From the NCBI GenBank assembly GCA_009746045.1, contig RPFO01000310.1, forward strand, positions 4,165,647-4,229,646: a stretch of DNA of 64,000 nt, in the 5' to 3' direction. This DNA is from Mesostigma viride. Taxonomy: Eukaryota > Streptophyta > Mesostigmatophyceae > Mesostigmatales > Mesostigmataceae. Each line of letters starts with the position of its first letter. Position 1 is the first letter of the stretch. The notes below the pieces were generated by a model, which saw nothing but the letters and a program-made list of their open reading frames with translations, was not told the origin of the DNA and made no database searches. The position numbers and the translations under genes are program-made. Of this stretch, positions 43,226-52,335 are shown piece by piece.

Positions 43226-43507
43226 ATATTACAACCAAAACTGGTCGTCATCATGCAAGCATCTGAAGCATGGTCGCAAAACTTCGTGTGCAAAATCTCA
43301 TGTCATAAGGAGCCCAACATTATGACAATTGCCAGGCTTTGTAAAGATTTTTGATTTAACGATGACTACAGCACAAACAGTGAGCGAAACCCTGGTGCAT
43401 GTGAATGCCTGAGTGGCGACTGTTCCTAACAGAATCCAAGATGTAAGGTAGACATTGCGAGTATGCCACAAATGTGTGATGTGCAGTGCACATACATGTG
43501 AGCTACC

Positions 43508-43567
43508 ATGGTCCGGATTCTCCCGATTTCTGGCCTGCGCTGGTTGTCTCCTTGATGTATACCCCAT
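43508..43567 (-). mobile_element. Short LINE coding fragment
   Basis: The minus strand encodes SRRQPAQARNRENPDHGSS. The same phrase follows the decayed LINE at 8.9-9.0 kb (SRRQPAQARNESGES). It is a small truncated piece. Confidence 0.5.
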
Positions 43568-43839
43568 GACACCATACTTCTAAACTACTTAAGAACCTTA
43601 GCACATTGCAAAATGGGAAAGAAAGCTGAACAATACATGCAACATCACTCACTAACACAGCCATGTGATTGCTACCAACACGTACCATGTACGTCCTGTG
43701 TGAAATTATTGGCAACGACACGCCAAGCAAACGCCAAGGTATAGTATAACTGCGACAGGCTGGCACATGTCACCTGGCATCCACGTATGCTCACCCCAAG
43801 GCATTGGCATATCCCCATGTCTATATCCGTTGCCCTTTG

Positions 43840-44640
43840 TGCGTACCGAGTCACCCATGCAGTCACCCACCCATGCATCCACCTGGCCCACCCACACAAG
43901 TACTCATACACTTGCGCACCTGAGTACCCAGCCACCCACTGGTCCACCCACCCGGTGACCCAGCCAGCCAGCCACGCACCTACTAAACCAACCTATCTAA
44001 CCACTCGTGCACCCAGGCACCCAGCCACATACCCACCCACTGGGACATCCACCCACCCAGCTAGCCACATATGCAATCTACCCACCTAGGCAATAAGGAG
44101 GCATTCACCCATCCTTTTATCCAGGCACCCATTACTAAAACCACGCAGCCACCTAACCACCCAGCCAGCTGGCCCCATGTGTGCCCACCGGGCCGCCCAC
44201 CCCTGACCCACCCACGCCCCTTCCCACTCGACCACTCTTTCCCCCCATACCCTTATACCCACCGACCTGCACCCACTCACCCTCACACATCCACATCCTC
44301 TCAGCCAGTCACCCACCCATCTCACCCCTAACATGCACAGCCCTCCACCCGCGATAGGTGAGTCGATCCCAACTACAAAACCACCCACTCACCCATATCC
44401 GTGCACCCACCCACCCATCTACCTTCCCCATCGCTCACCCCACCCACTTCTAATCACAGCTACACATCCACCCGCCACAAACCAACGGTGCAAATCCTCC
44501 AGCCCATGAAACATTTTCACTCAGGCATCCAATAATGCACCCATCTAGGAGTTCCCAAACCCCGTCGATCCCCCAGCCACCTGGCGATTCACTTATAAGC
44601 AACCACCCTTGCACCCATCCACCCACCATAACCACCCACC
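43840..44640. repeat. Degenerate CACCCA-rich simple sequence
   Basis: Long C/A-rich low-complexity sequence built from CCACCCA and CACCCACC phrases. Minus-strand ORFs through it are low complexity. Confidence 0.8.
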
Positions 44641-44646
44641 CACCCG

Positions 44647-44807
44647 CCCTCCCTCCCTCCCTCCCTCCCTCCCTCCCTCCCTCCCTCCCTCCTCCCTCCC
44701 TCCCTCCCTCCCTCCTCCCTCCCTCCCTCCCTCCCTCCCTCCCTCCCTCCCTCCCTCCCTCCCTCCCTCCCTCCCTCCCTCCCTCCCTCCCTCCCTCCCT
44801 CCCTCCC
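44647..44807. repeat. (CCCT)n pyrimidine tract, about 160 bp
   Basis: Reverse complement of the GGGA tract at 41.4-42.2 kb, so the CACTA interior holds two such tracts in opposite orientation. Confidence 0.95.
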
Positions 44808-44819
44808 GCCACCCCACCC

Positions 44820-46096
44820 ACCCACCCTCTCCAACTGCATGTGGACTGCCTCTCCCAGCGACTCGGCCAGCCGTTTGAGTGTGTTTGGGACCATATGCTG
44901 ATGCCCATGGATATTACGTGCGCCATCAACCAGGCAACACCAGTGACACTTGAGCTCCTTGTTATCCTTCTCATCGGATGTACTGACGACACCCTGCACA
45001 ATTACAGCTCACAAGGCAACTAACATGCTGGAGGAACGCATCCGCCGCAGTGGACGTCAGTAACGGATGTTGCAATGTTGCTGGAGGGAGGTCAATCGAC
45101 CGCACCCGTACATACAAGGGGCAATTATTGATGCGTCATACCCAAAACAGGAAGAAAATGTGGCACAACTAACCTTGCCATCAACATGGATGGACGGAGT
45201 TGGAGACCAACTGCAGCGCGGCATTCGCAAGGGCACAGGCTGTGTTGTTCAGCAGGTCCACCGCTGGACTGCCCGATGCCGAGTCCAGGTTCTTCCTTAC
45301 ACAAACTCTCCACAAGCGTGATTGTCGCGTCCTTGGCTGCCAACTGCGGAAAGGAGGCCAGTGCTCGCTTCAGCAGGAACTCGGCAATTGCAATCACGGT
45401 GGGCCCTGGCACGATTTGCAGGCCTACACATGCTTGCCCCGCATGTGCCTCCCCCACGTGTGCATCCACCGCAGTTGACGTGCTTGCTCGCAGCTCCCAC
45501 TACCGCTGGCTTCGTTGCCATGTTCCTCCACCCGTTGCCTCTTGCATCTTAGCTGTTCCTCGCGCTTCTCCGCAGCCTCTCTTTCCCTCTCTTCCTCTCT
45601 CTTTTCTGCTGCCGTTCATGCCTTGCTCCAGATATAGATGTGGCTGCTTAGGCGTTCAATCTGCATCACAGAATTGGACGATATGCACGTCAAAGGAAAG
45701 CCAACCAAGCAGCAACATTACCAACAATGTAGCGGGAGGGTCAGTGCAGAGGCCAGCAACATAACTGCCTTAGTCTTGTACTCCTACCATACACATTAGG
45801 GAAGACTGCTGGCATGGCAGCCTGCATCACAGCAATGAATTGCCGCCAACTAAAATAAGAGAGTGACTCACCGCTACTCTTCCCTGAAGCCGACTGGTCA
45901 CACCTCCATTGTGGCGTTGTTTTACCACTTTAAGGCTCTTCCACAGCGTGCGATTTTGTTGATGCCATTTTCTCAATTCCTGTAGCATATATTTTGCCCC
46001 CGCCGCACGCTTCCATGGGTTGCCATGTACATCATACTTTGCTGATGCTGCAGAGAAGTCAATTAACGCGTCTTCTACGTCTTCCACAGTGTGCAT
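44820..46096 (-). pseudogene. Possible remnant exons of a CACTA-borne gene
   Basis: From the right end leftwards the minus strand reads MHTVEDVEDALIDFSAASA, then AGAKYMLQELRKWHQQNRT up to a plausible donor at about 45,880. After that come charged helical sequence (AAEKREEQLRCKRQRVEEHG) near 45,540-45,600 and segments such as DLLNNTACALANAALQLVS near 45,210-45,260. The last recognisable piece is NIHGHQHMVPNTLKRLAESL near 44,890-44,930. Composition suggests real protein in several exons or frames. Position next to the CACTA right end makes an element-encoded protein plausible, but I see no transposase motif. Confidence 0.3.
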
Positions 46097-46452
46097 GCGT
46101 AGCTAGCCAGCTATGTCGCGGTTTACGATCCAGTTAACGATAACGGCTCCGTAACCACCCCAGTACCTAATATTGGGGCAGCTATGGCGCCGTAACCACT
46201 ACCTGACCCGTCCCGTATACCCCAACGTAACCTGAACCGAAGCCGTTCACGCCCCCGTAAACATAACCGGCCCAGTTACTGGGCCGTACCGAATCTCGGG
46301 GCCAATATTCCGAATGGTACCGTAACCGGTCCGGTAACCCAAACCGCCAACGAATACGGACCCGTAACCTGGCCCGTCGAAGTTACCGGGCAGGTTACGG
46401 GGGCGTCGAAGTTACCGGACAGGTTACGGGGGCTTCAAATTAACTCCTAGTG

Positions 46453-46688
46453 ACAGACACGGGGCTTTCCACTAAGCCACCGTTCTCGTAGGTCAGGTTC
46501 AGCATGGTGGCCAAGTCTGTGCTGATGACTAGCGGCTGAGCACCGCTATCAAGCTTGACTGCGCCAACCAACGGACATGTCACCATGTCGCTCCATACAT
46601 CTCCACAGGCTCCAACTGCTTGGAACGCTATGGACGGCTCACCATTGGGGTATGGAACCACCGTGGGATCGAACCTGGGGAACTGCAC
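46453..46688 (-). CDS. N-terminal half of the retropepsin, truncated by the CACTA element
   Basis: GAVKLDSGAQPLVISTDLAT contains the aspartic protease active-site triad as Asp-Ser-Gly. The ORF then runs YENGGLVESPVSV and enters the CACTA terminus, where it reads TRS and stops at the TAA of GGAGTTAA. It continues in the sequence at 35,677 and below. Its frame differs from the upstream gag frame, so at least one shift lies near 46,690. Confidence 0.78.
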
Positions 46689-47214
46689 TAGTGCGCTGCT
46701 GGCTACTTGTGCTGACCACTCCCGCTTGCACCACGGGCACTGCGGCTTCTACCGGCTGACGCCCGGCCGTAGGTGACGGACTCAGAATTGCGCAAGGTGC
46801 GCACATCATGCCCATCTGCGAACAACTGGATCTCGGACACAACCGACCCCAGCCACTCAACCCCCTTCTGCCCGAAGGTGTCGACCACCAGTGCCGTGCT
46901 GAAAACATGGGTACGTCCACAATGAACGGCATTGGGTACACAGGCGCCAATCGCCTACGCTGCTCCAGCCCAGCAGGGTTCGCATGCTCAAAAGCAGATT
47001 GCACCCCAGCCAGCGGCATAGAAAAGGACGCGGGCAACTGCCCGGCAGGCAACATGGGTGCCTGCTGAAAAGAAAGCGGGCTGCGTGCCTGCTTGCATGC
47101 CTTTGGTAGCCTCCGCAGCGTTGATCTCGACGTCACCCGGCATGGGCGCCCAGAATGGGTCCTCCCGGTACACCGTCGCGAATTGGTTGGGGGGCGCCGT
47201 CGCCTCCTCACCAT
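46639..47214 (-). CDS. Gag-protease linker in a shifted frame
   Basis: In a second frame the minus strand gives ACKQARSPLSFQQAPMLPAG and ALVVDTFGQKGVEWLGSVV-like sequence that connects gag to the protease. The protein-like signal switches frame about twice between 47,060 and 46,690. Either this copy has accumulated indels or the sequence carries errors. Treated as part of the gag-pro coding region. Confidence 0.45.
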   Translation of the reverse strand: MVRRRRRPPTNSRRCTGRTHSGRPCRVTSRSTLRRLPKACKQARSPLSFQQAPMLPAGQLPASFSMPLAGVQSAFEHANPAGLEQRRRLAPVYPMPFIVDVPMFSARHWWSTPSGRRGLSGWGRLCPRSSCSQMGMMCAPCAILSPSPTAGRQPVEAAVPVVQAGVVSTSSQQRTSAVPQVRSHGGSIPQW

Positions 47215-49429
47215 GCTTGATGGCAGCCACCTGGGCTTCCATCGAGTCGGTCTTGCCCGCCATCTCGGCGAAGTGGACCGTCTTGATGCCCGCGGCTGGA
47301 CACTTGTTCATCAGGTGCCACTTCGTGTCTGCCCCATGCGGCTTCGTGCAGCGGCTTGGACACTCGCGACTAAGGTGCCCATCCTTGTCGCAAAGGTAAC
47401 ATTTACCGCGTGACGGGGTGGGTGCGCCCAGCGCGCCTTGCACGCCCTGCGCCTCCTGAGTCCCATCCGATGTCGGCGGACGACCGCCTCCGCCTCGACC
47501 ACCACCGCGACCCCGACCACCGTAGCCACTGCCGCCGCCACCACGACTGACACCGCCGCTGCCACCCTGACCGCCACCGCCGCTGCCCCCGTGACCGGCG
47601 TTGCCACCACCCTGAGTGCCGACATATTCACCGCGCCCCGCACCAGGCAGCCGCTGGCCACCCTTGACCGCGATGGCCTTCTCCATCTCAGCCATCTTCT
47701 TGCGCATCTCAGCCAGCTCAGACGAGATACCCTTCTCGCCTTCCGCACGCTTCCTGAGCAGCCGCTTGAATGCTGCACAGAGAGTCACCAAAGTCCACTC
47801 CCCACCGGGCGGCTCCGGAAGATCGATGGCCAGCAGGGGCACTGCACTCCGCCATAACCGGCAAGCCTTGGTCTGCGTATAATCAGGCACTTTGCCCGCA
47901 AACGCGAGGAGCCGGTCAAGGGAGAAAGCCGGATCCTCACCCTCGGCGACGGTGAACGCTCCATTCCATTCCGCGATGGCCTTGACGTGCTCAACTGGGT
48001 ACTCCAGCCGCAGTTGCTGCCACAGCTGCTCTGCCGGGTCGACATCGAAGATGATCGAGTCGAGATCCGGTGTGCCCATGTCCGTGAGCGCAAACCAGAT
48101 GTCCGTGCGATGACATCGGTCCACGAGCGCTCGGTAATGCTGGACCAAAACCTGGACCTTCTTCTTGGTCAGGTCATGGAAAAAGAGGTGAATAAAATCC
48201 ATCACCATCTCATGGCGAAGAGGATACCCCGAGGCATAACGATAAGTGTTACAATGAGCTCGGAAGAGCTCATAGGCTTCCTCTAAAGTCGCACCCGTGC
48301 CTGCTGAGGTGAACTTCTCGCGAAGCTCCACCTTGGGCAGCGATGGCACACGAGTGGATTCGCCATGCACGCCGTACGGCATGCGGTGGGGTCGCTGGAC
48401 GTCGTCGCCCTCACCCCATGGTATGCTGGCTACCTCCCGATCGACTTGGCCCCAGCCGAAGTCTGACCGAGTGCCGCCAAGCCTGGGCCGCCCTGCGGTG
48501 CCACCCAACGGCGTTGCTGCCGCCGTCATGGGTGGCCGACCTGTGCTAAACAAGCCACCTGATGCTCCCCCCCTGGGGGCTGCACCATACCCGCCGCGCC
48601 ACGATAACGTGCCTTGGTTGGGTGCCCGTAGGTTCCCCCCCAGCGTATAAGATGCGTCGGCAGTCGACCGGGTGCCTACCCGACCGACGTTCGGCTGCAG
48701 CTCGTCATCCTGCGCCATTTCCCCGTCGCCCCGCCGTTGACCGCTTGGTCCGACGCGTGGCTGACTGGGCTCAACGTTGCGTAGTGGACCTGTCCCACTG
48801 CGCTCTTCGTCGAAGTGTCCGCGTTGGTCGCGCAGCGCCTCATGTCGCCGCGCTTCCTCGGCAGCGGCCTCCTCGTCGGCAGCCTGCCTGGCCTCGGCGT
48901 CGCGTTGGGCCGCAGCTTGGCAGGCGCGTGCAGCTTCCGTGGTTGCCTCCGCCTGCCGCCGTTGCTCAGCGCGCTCCGTAGCACGCCTCGCTTCAGCCGT
49001 AGATTCCGCGCGCTCCAAAGCAAGTCGCACAGTTTCTTCAACAAGCGTCGCCTGTTGCGATAACTGCGTCGCTTGCTGAGCTCGGAGTGCCGCCAGCTCT
49101 GCCGCTTGCTCTTGCAGCAGGCGCAGCACTTGGGTAAGAGCACCACCGTCCCCTGCCGAAGAAAGGGAAGGCGCTCCATTACCTAACAAAGCGGTGTCCG
49201 CACTAGTGCCGAGACGACCGCTGGGCGGGTCAGTTGCTTGACCGCCCGTAGCTGCCGGCGCTGACCCACCACTGCCTGATGCTGTGGGGTCAGTTCCTGA
49301 CATGTTGATGGTGGTATCGACCCTGGAGAGCTCCTGCCCGTCGGTGTCGACGCCCGTGTTGGCACAGCCTGCGTGGCTTGCCAAAAACGCTGTGACCGAC
49401 CTAGTGTGATATGACATAAACTGCCACAA
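46988..49429 (-). CDS. Ty3/gypsy Gag-like protein with CCHC zinc knuckle
   Basis: An 813-aa ORF; a likelier start is the Met of MSGTDPTASGSGG at about 49,300. Order: low-complexity N-terminus; an Ala/Glu/Arg coiled coil (LLQEQAAELAALRAQQ onward); a helical capsid-like part (KVELREKFTSAGTGATLEEAY to LLRKRAEG); a Gly/Arg-rich stretch; and a zinc knuckle CYLCDKDGHLSREC (C-x2-C-x4-H-x4-C). Gag forms the particle and binds RNA through the knuckle. It lies just inside the 5' LTR (150 bp) in the same direction as pol, so it is the gag of the same element. Its last 15 residues look out of frame. Confidence 0.85.
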   Translation of the reverse strand: MWQFMSYHTRSVTAFLASHAGCANTGVDTDGQELSRVDTTINMSGTDPTASGSGGSAPAATGGQATDPPSGRLGTSADTALLGNGAPSLSSAGDGGALTQVLRLLQEQAAELAALRAQQATQLSQQATLVEETVRLALERAESTAEARRATERAEQRRQAEATTEAARACQAAAQRDAEARQAADEEAAAEEARRHEALRDQRGHFDEERSGTGPLRNVEPSQPRVGPSGQRRGDGEMAQDDELQPNVGRVGTRSTADASYTLGGNLRAPNQGTLSWRGGYGAAPRGGASGGLFSTGRPPMTAAATPLGGTAGRPRLGGTRSDFGWGQVDREVASIPWGEGDDVQRPHRMPYGVHGESTRVPSLPKVELREKFTSAGTGATLEEAYELFRAHCNTYRYASGYPLRHEMVMDFIHLFFHDLTKKKVQVLVQHYRALVDRCHRTDIWFALTDMGTPDLDSIIFDVDPAEQLWQQLRLEYPVEHVKAIAEWNGAFTVAEGEDPAFSLDRLLAFAGKVPDYTQTKACRLWRSAVPLLAIDLPEPPGGEWTLVTLCAAFKRLLRKRAEGEKGISSELAEMRKKMAEMEKAIAVKGGQRLPGAGRGEYVGTQGGGNAGHGGSGGGGQGGSGGVSRGGGGSGYGGRGRGGGRGGGGRPPTSDGTQEAQGVQGALGAPTPSRGKCYLCDKDGHLSRECPSRCTKPHGADTKWHLMNKCPAAGIKTVHFAEMAGKTDSMEAQVAAIKHGEEATAPPNQFATVYREDPFWAPMPGDVEINAAEATKGMQAGTQPAFFSAGTHVACRAVARVLFYAAGWGAICF

Positions 49430-49578
49430 CCACTACCAAGTAGCAACGGTCTAATCTGAAAGACTTAATGGTTGATCAGGCCACTATGTGTGCTAGTCTT
49501 CCCCAGAAAACTGCACACCGTCTCTCTTTGCTGAAATGAAAATGTTCCTTTGCAGATGGAGCTAGTCTCTTCGAGTAA

Positions 49579-50828
49579 TGAAAAGAGGGCTCTCAGCCGA
49601 GGACAAGGAACTGTCCCTCGTGCCTGATGACCACCTTCTTGATCCCCTTGTGTACCGTCGCGTGCCGCGTTTGAATATCCTTGCTGGGGCGTTAGCTAGA
49701 CGCTCCAACTACTCTAATTGCGACAATATGATGGTGCAAGAGGGTGCTTTTGCCTCCCCTGCTATAGAACAATGCTTTCACAACACACACTTTGCACAGT
49801 CTGATGATGAAGCCGCACATGCGGAATTTATTGAGAAAGTTAATACAATTACAACACGTTGATAGTCTCAATATCGATGCACTCCATGCTCACGAGCCCG
49901 CAGTTAGGCAGCGCTCCATGACATGCTACCGGCCTTGCTCCCAAGGAAAGGGAGAAACACGAAGGCCACTAACGAGAGACTCGAAGAGACTACACGCTGC
50001 GTGAGAGTCCTCTTCGACTATGAACCAAACCATTCGTCATGCCACACGCATGACACACGCCACACTTGTCAGTCCAGCCAGGAATGCCAAAACTATCTTG
50101 CTGCCTGAACCATGCAAATAGAAACCGCATTCCAGTTGCCGTCCTGGCTTTCTACCACACATGCCAACAAAAGCAGGAAGGCATCCCGACAAATCTAAAT
50201 TGCTACCCTGTTGCCGATCTCATCTCCTAGAGGCTCCGGCATTTCTGTCCCTGGGAATGTCCGGCATTGAGTCACGTCCACCAAGGTCGAAGCATAATAT
50301 CCTTCAGACAATCTGCACGCTCACACCTTGCGTGTGAGTGGCCCAGCAAACATTGCGTCTAATCGTTCCTTTCTAGAAGAAATCCCTTTGTAGGGCTGCC
50401 AGCGATTTCGCATTCATTCCAGCGATCTGGCTCCGCACCGCAAATTGTCCTTTTCCATTTTCTGTCCAGTCCTCATAACGTTGACCCGCTATTCTACACC
50501 ACAAAGACACCTGGCCTGTCAATAGCCTCGGCGCTGTTGAAGTCCAGCAGTCCAGCTCCAGCTCCAGCTCCAGCTGTCCTAACTCGCGTATGATCCTCTC
50601 GACGCTGCGCACTTGTGCTGCCGTCCGCTCAAGTCAGTGCTGCGCGCCCAGCTGTGCCTGGCCCGGCGCGCGCGCACGTACACTTTCGTCCGCTCTTATG
50701 CTGCTAGCGCTAGTGTACCCCCCCGGTCACTAGCCTTTGTCGAAAATGCGTAGAAAACAAATTCCTTGCGCACGTCACCGGTCTTGTGCATAGTGGGCGC
50801 CCGGATGACATAGCTCGCGTCCGTGACA
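49579..50828 (-). repeat. 5' LTR of the Ty3/gypsy element
   Basis: 1,250 bp nearly identical to 29,061-30,308. In element orientation it begins TGTCACGGACGCGAGC and ends CCTCTTTTCA (TG...CA). The sequence after its 3' end (TTACTCGAAGAGACTAGC) is the place for a primer-binding site but lacks the usual TGG start, so the primer tRNA is not identified. The right flank is LINE ORF1-like sequence. Confidence 0.88.
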
Positions 50829-50829
50829 G

Positions 50830-51141
50830 TCTGCTGCTGGAGCAGCCCGTGTGCTGCGACGGCGGAGGTGGTGGAGGTGGTGTGTTGCTTGATTGAACAT
50901 GTCCGCCCAGGTCTGGGTGGGAGGGGCATCGCCAGCCGGGTCAGCGGGGGCTGGCCGGCTTGGCGGCAATGTTCTCATGCACCGCCTGGGCGGTGAGGCC
51001 TGCGGTGTTTTGCAGGCACTCAATGGCGATGGTGTTGTCCTGGAGGCGCTTGTCGATGTCGCGGATCGAGCTGGGCGGTGATGGGCGTCCCCAACATCTA
51101 CTGCTCCAACCTAGGGCCATTGCTGGTACTTTTGACGTCAT
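50830..51141 (-). pseudogene. LINE ORF1-like fragment at the outer edge of the 5' LTR
   Basis: The minus strand encodes SSIRDIDKRLQDNTIAIECL, then TAQAVHENIAAKPASP and TQTWADMFNQ. This resembles the coiled-coil part of LINE ORF1 proteins and is cut off abruptly at the LTR. The retrotransposon therefore probably inserted into, or recombined with, a LINE copy. Confidence 0.45.
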
Positions 51142-51640
51142 GAAAGCAGCGTTTTGGACTAGTGGAATATGATGTTACAGCATAAAAAGTCCATTTTATC
51201 ATGAATGAACATGGCCAACAACCCCAAGTGCCCCTAAATTTCTCAATATTTGTAGAGAAATGCTACTTCTCATAATTAAAACCTGCACAAATGCACAATT
51301 TGGGGCATGCATGTGAAAGTTTGAAGTACAAATTCACAATGAGGTTTTACATTTTTCAATTAATAATGGTATCTCATTCTTCAATCAATCAATTTGCAAT
51401 CGTCCAAACAATTTATTCATTTCATACATGTCCGAATATGTTGAAAGAACACATGCAAGTGCTCAATCAGCGTGGACCCCCTTGGACGCGCCCCACCATA
51501 TATACATTGGACACGTCACCCCAACTACTAAACTGCCCAAAGTCACGGTCACTGATCCAACTACTATGTACATCTGCATTTCTCCACGTTGCGGTGGGCA
51601 ATTACGTGCAAAACGCGATTTCGTGCAAAGTCCTCGCCCA
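51142..51640. other. AT-rich intergenic stretch, 3' flank of the large minus-strand gene
   Basis: No coding sequence supported. It should contain the 3' UTR of the gene ending at 51,641. Confidence 0.5.
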
Positions 51641-52335
51641 TCATCGCTTGCCAGGTCGATATGAAGGAATGTTGTCCCAGCTGGCGCCTTCCTTCAGGAG
51701 AGTAACATGTTCTCTAGCGAACTTCAGAGGGAAACGAAACTTTTCCTCACACTCATTACTCCAACCGAGGTCGTGCCCTTCATCAAACCATCTGAACACC
51801 ACCTTCTCCCTCTCTTTGCCCAGGAGGGTGCCAAAGAGCGGAAAATCTTCCTTCTTGGGGTACTTGTGCTCCCAGTTTATGCACACCTCGTCTACCCATT
51901 TCGAACTCCAACCTCCGCGACTCAGTTTCGCGCCATCCATAAAGCGCATCCGGACGTCCGGCCGAACGTCCCTGATTCGGTTTTCGGCCGTCGCATCTCT
52001 GCCCTGACCACCACCCTTCTGCGGCTGTGCAGGTTCGTCGGCACCCTCCGTCTCCTGCCCCGCCCCTCGCCTGCCCCCTCCCCGACGTTTTGCCTTCTGC
52101 CCCTGCGCAGCCACCGCCTCTGCCATCAACTCTTCGTACGTTTTTTCTGGCTGACCGCACGGTAAGGGTAATGCGTTTTCTGGTGCGTTGGGTGGGAGGG
52201 AGGCCCCTCCCGCCCCCGGTTGTGCAACTGGTTCGCCGACCGCGGCCTGGCCAACAACACGGCCGGCCTCTCCGGACACAGTCCCAGACGCGGATCCACG
52301 GGGAAACCGAACTGGAGTTTCTTCTTCGCCTTTCC
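51641..52335 (-). CDS. Last exon of the unrecognised large gene
   Basis: Acceptor CTTACGTGCAG. Joined in phase 1 to the exon ending at 52,971 it reads KGEEETPVRFPRG and continues to DNIPSYRPGKR and TGA. Features: a Lys/Arg/Gly-rich stretch (KAKRRGGGRRGAGQE), then an aromatic C-terminus (GGWSSKWVDEVCINWEHKYP, FRWFDEGHDLGWSNECEEKF). No family recognised. Confidence 0.6.

Larger units (their letters stand above)
35678..46452. mobile_element. CACTA (En/Spm-type) transposon, 10.8 kb, nested in the retrotransposon protease gene
   Basis: Both ends are CACTAGGAGTTAATTT in inverted orientation (35,678 onward; ending at 46,452). A 2-bp AC duplication flanks them (35,676-35,677 and 46,453-46,454). CACTA elements begin with CACTA, make 2-3 bp duplications and carry subterminal arrays of short motifs, and both ends here have such arrays. 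No TNP2-type transposase is recognisable, so it is probably non-autonomous or decayed. The interior contains minisatellites, a LINE ORF1, a long GGGA tract and several LINE tails, so it has itself collected insertions. Removing it with one AC restores the protease reading frame. Confidence 0.85.
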
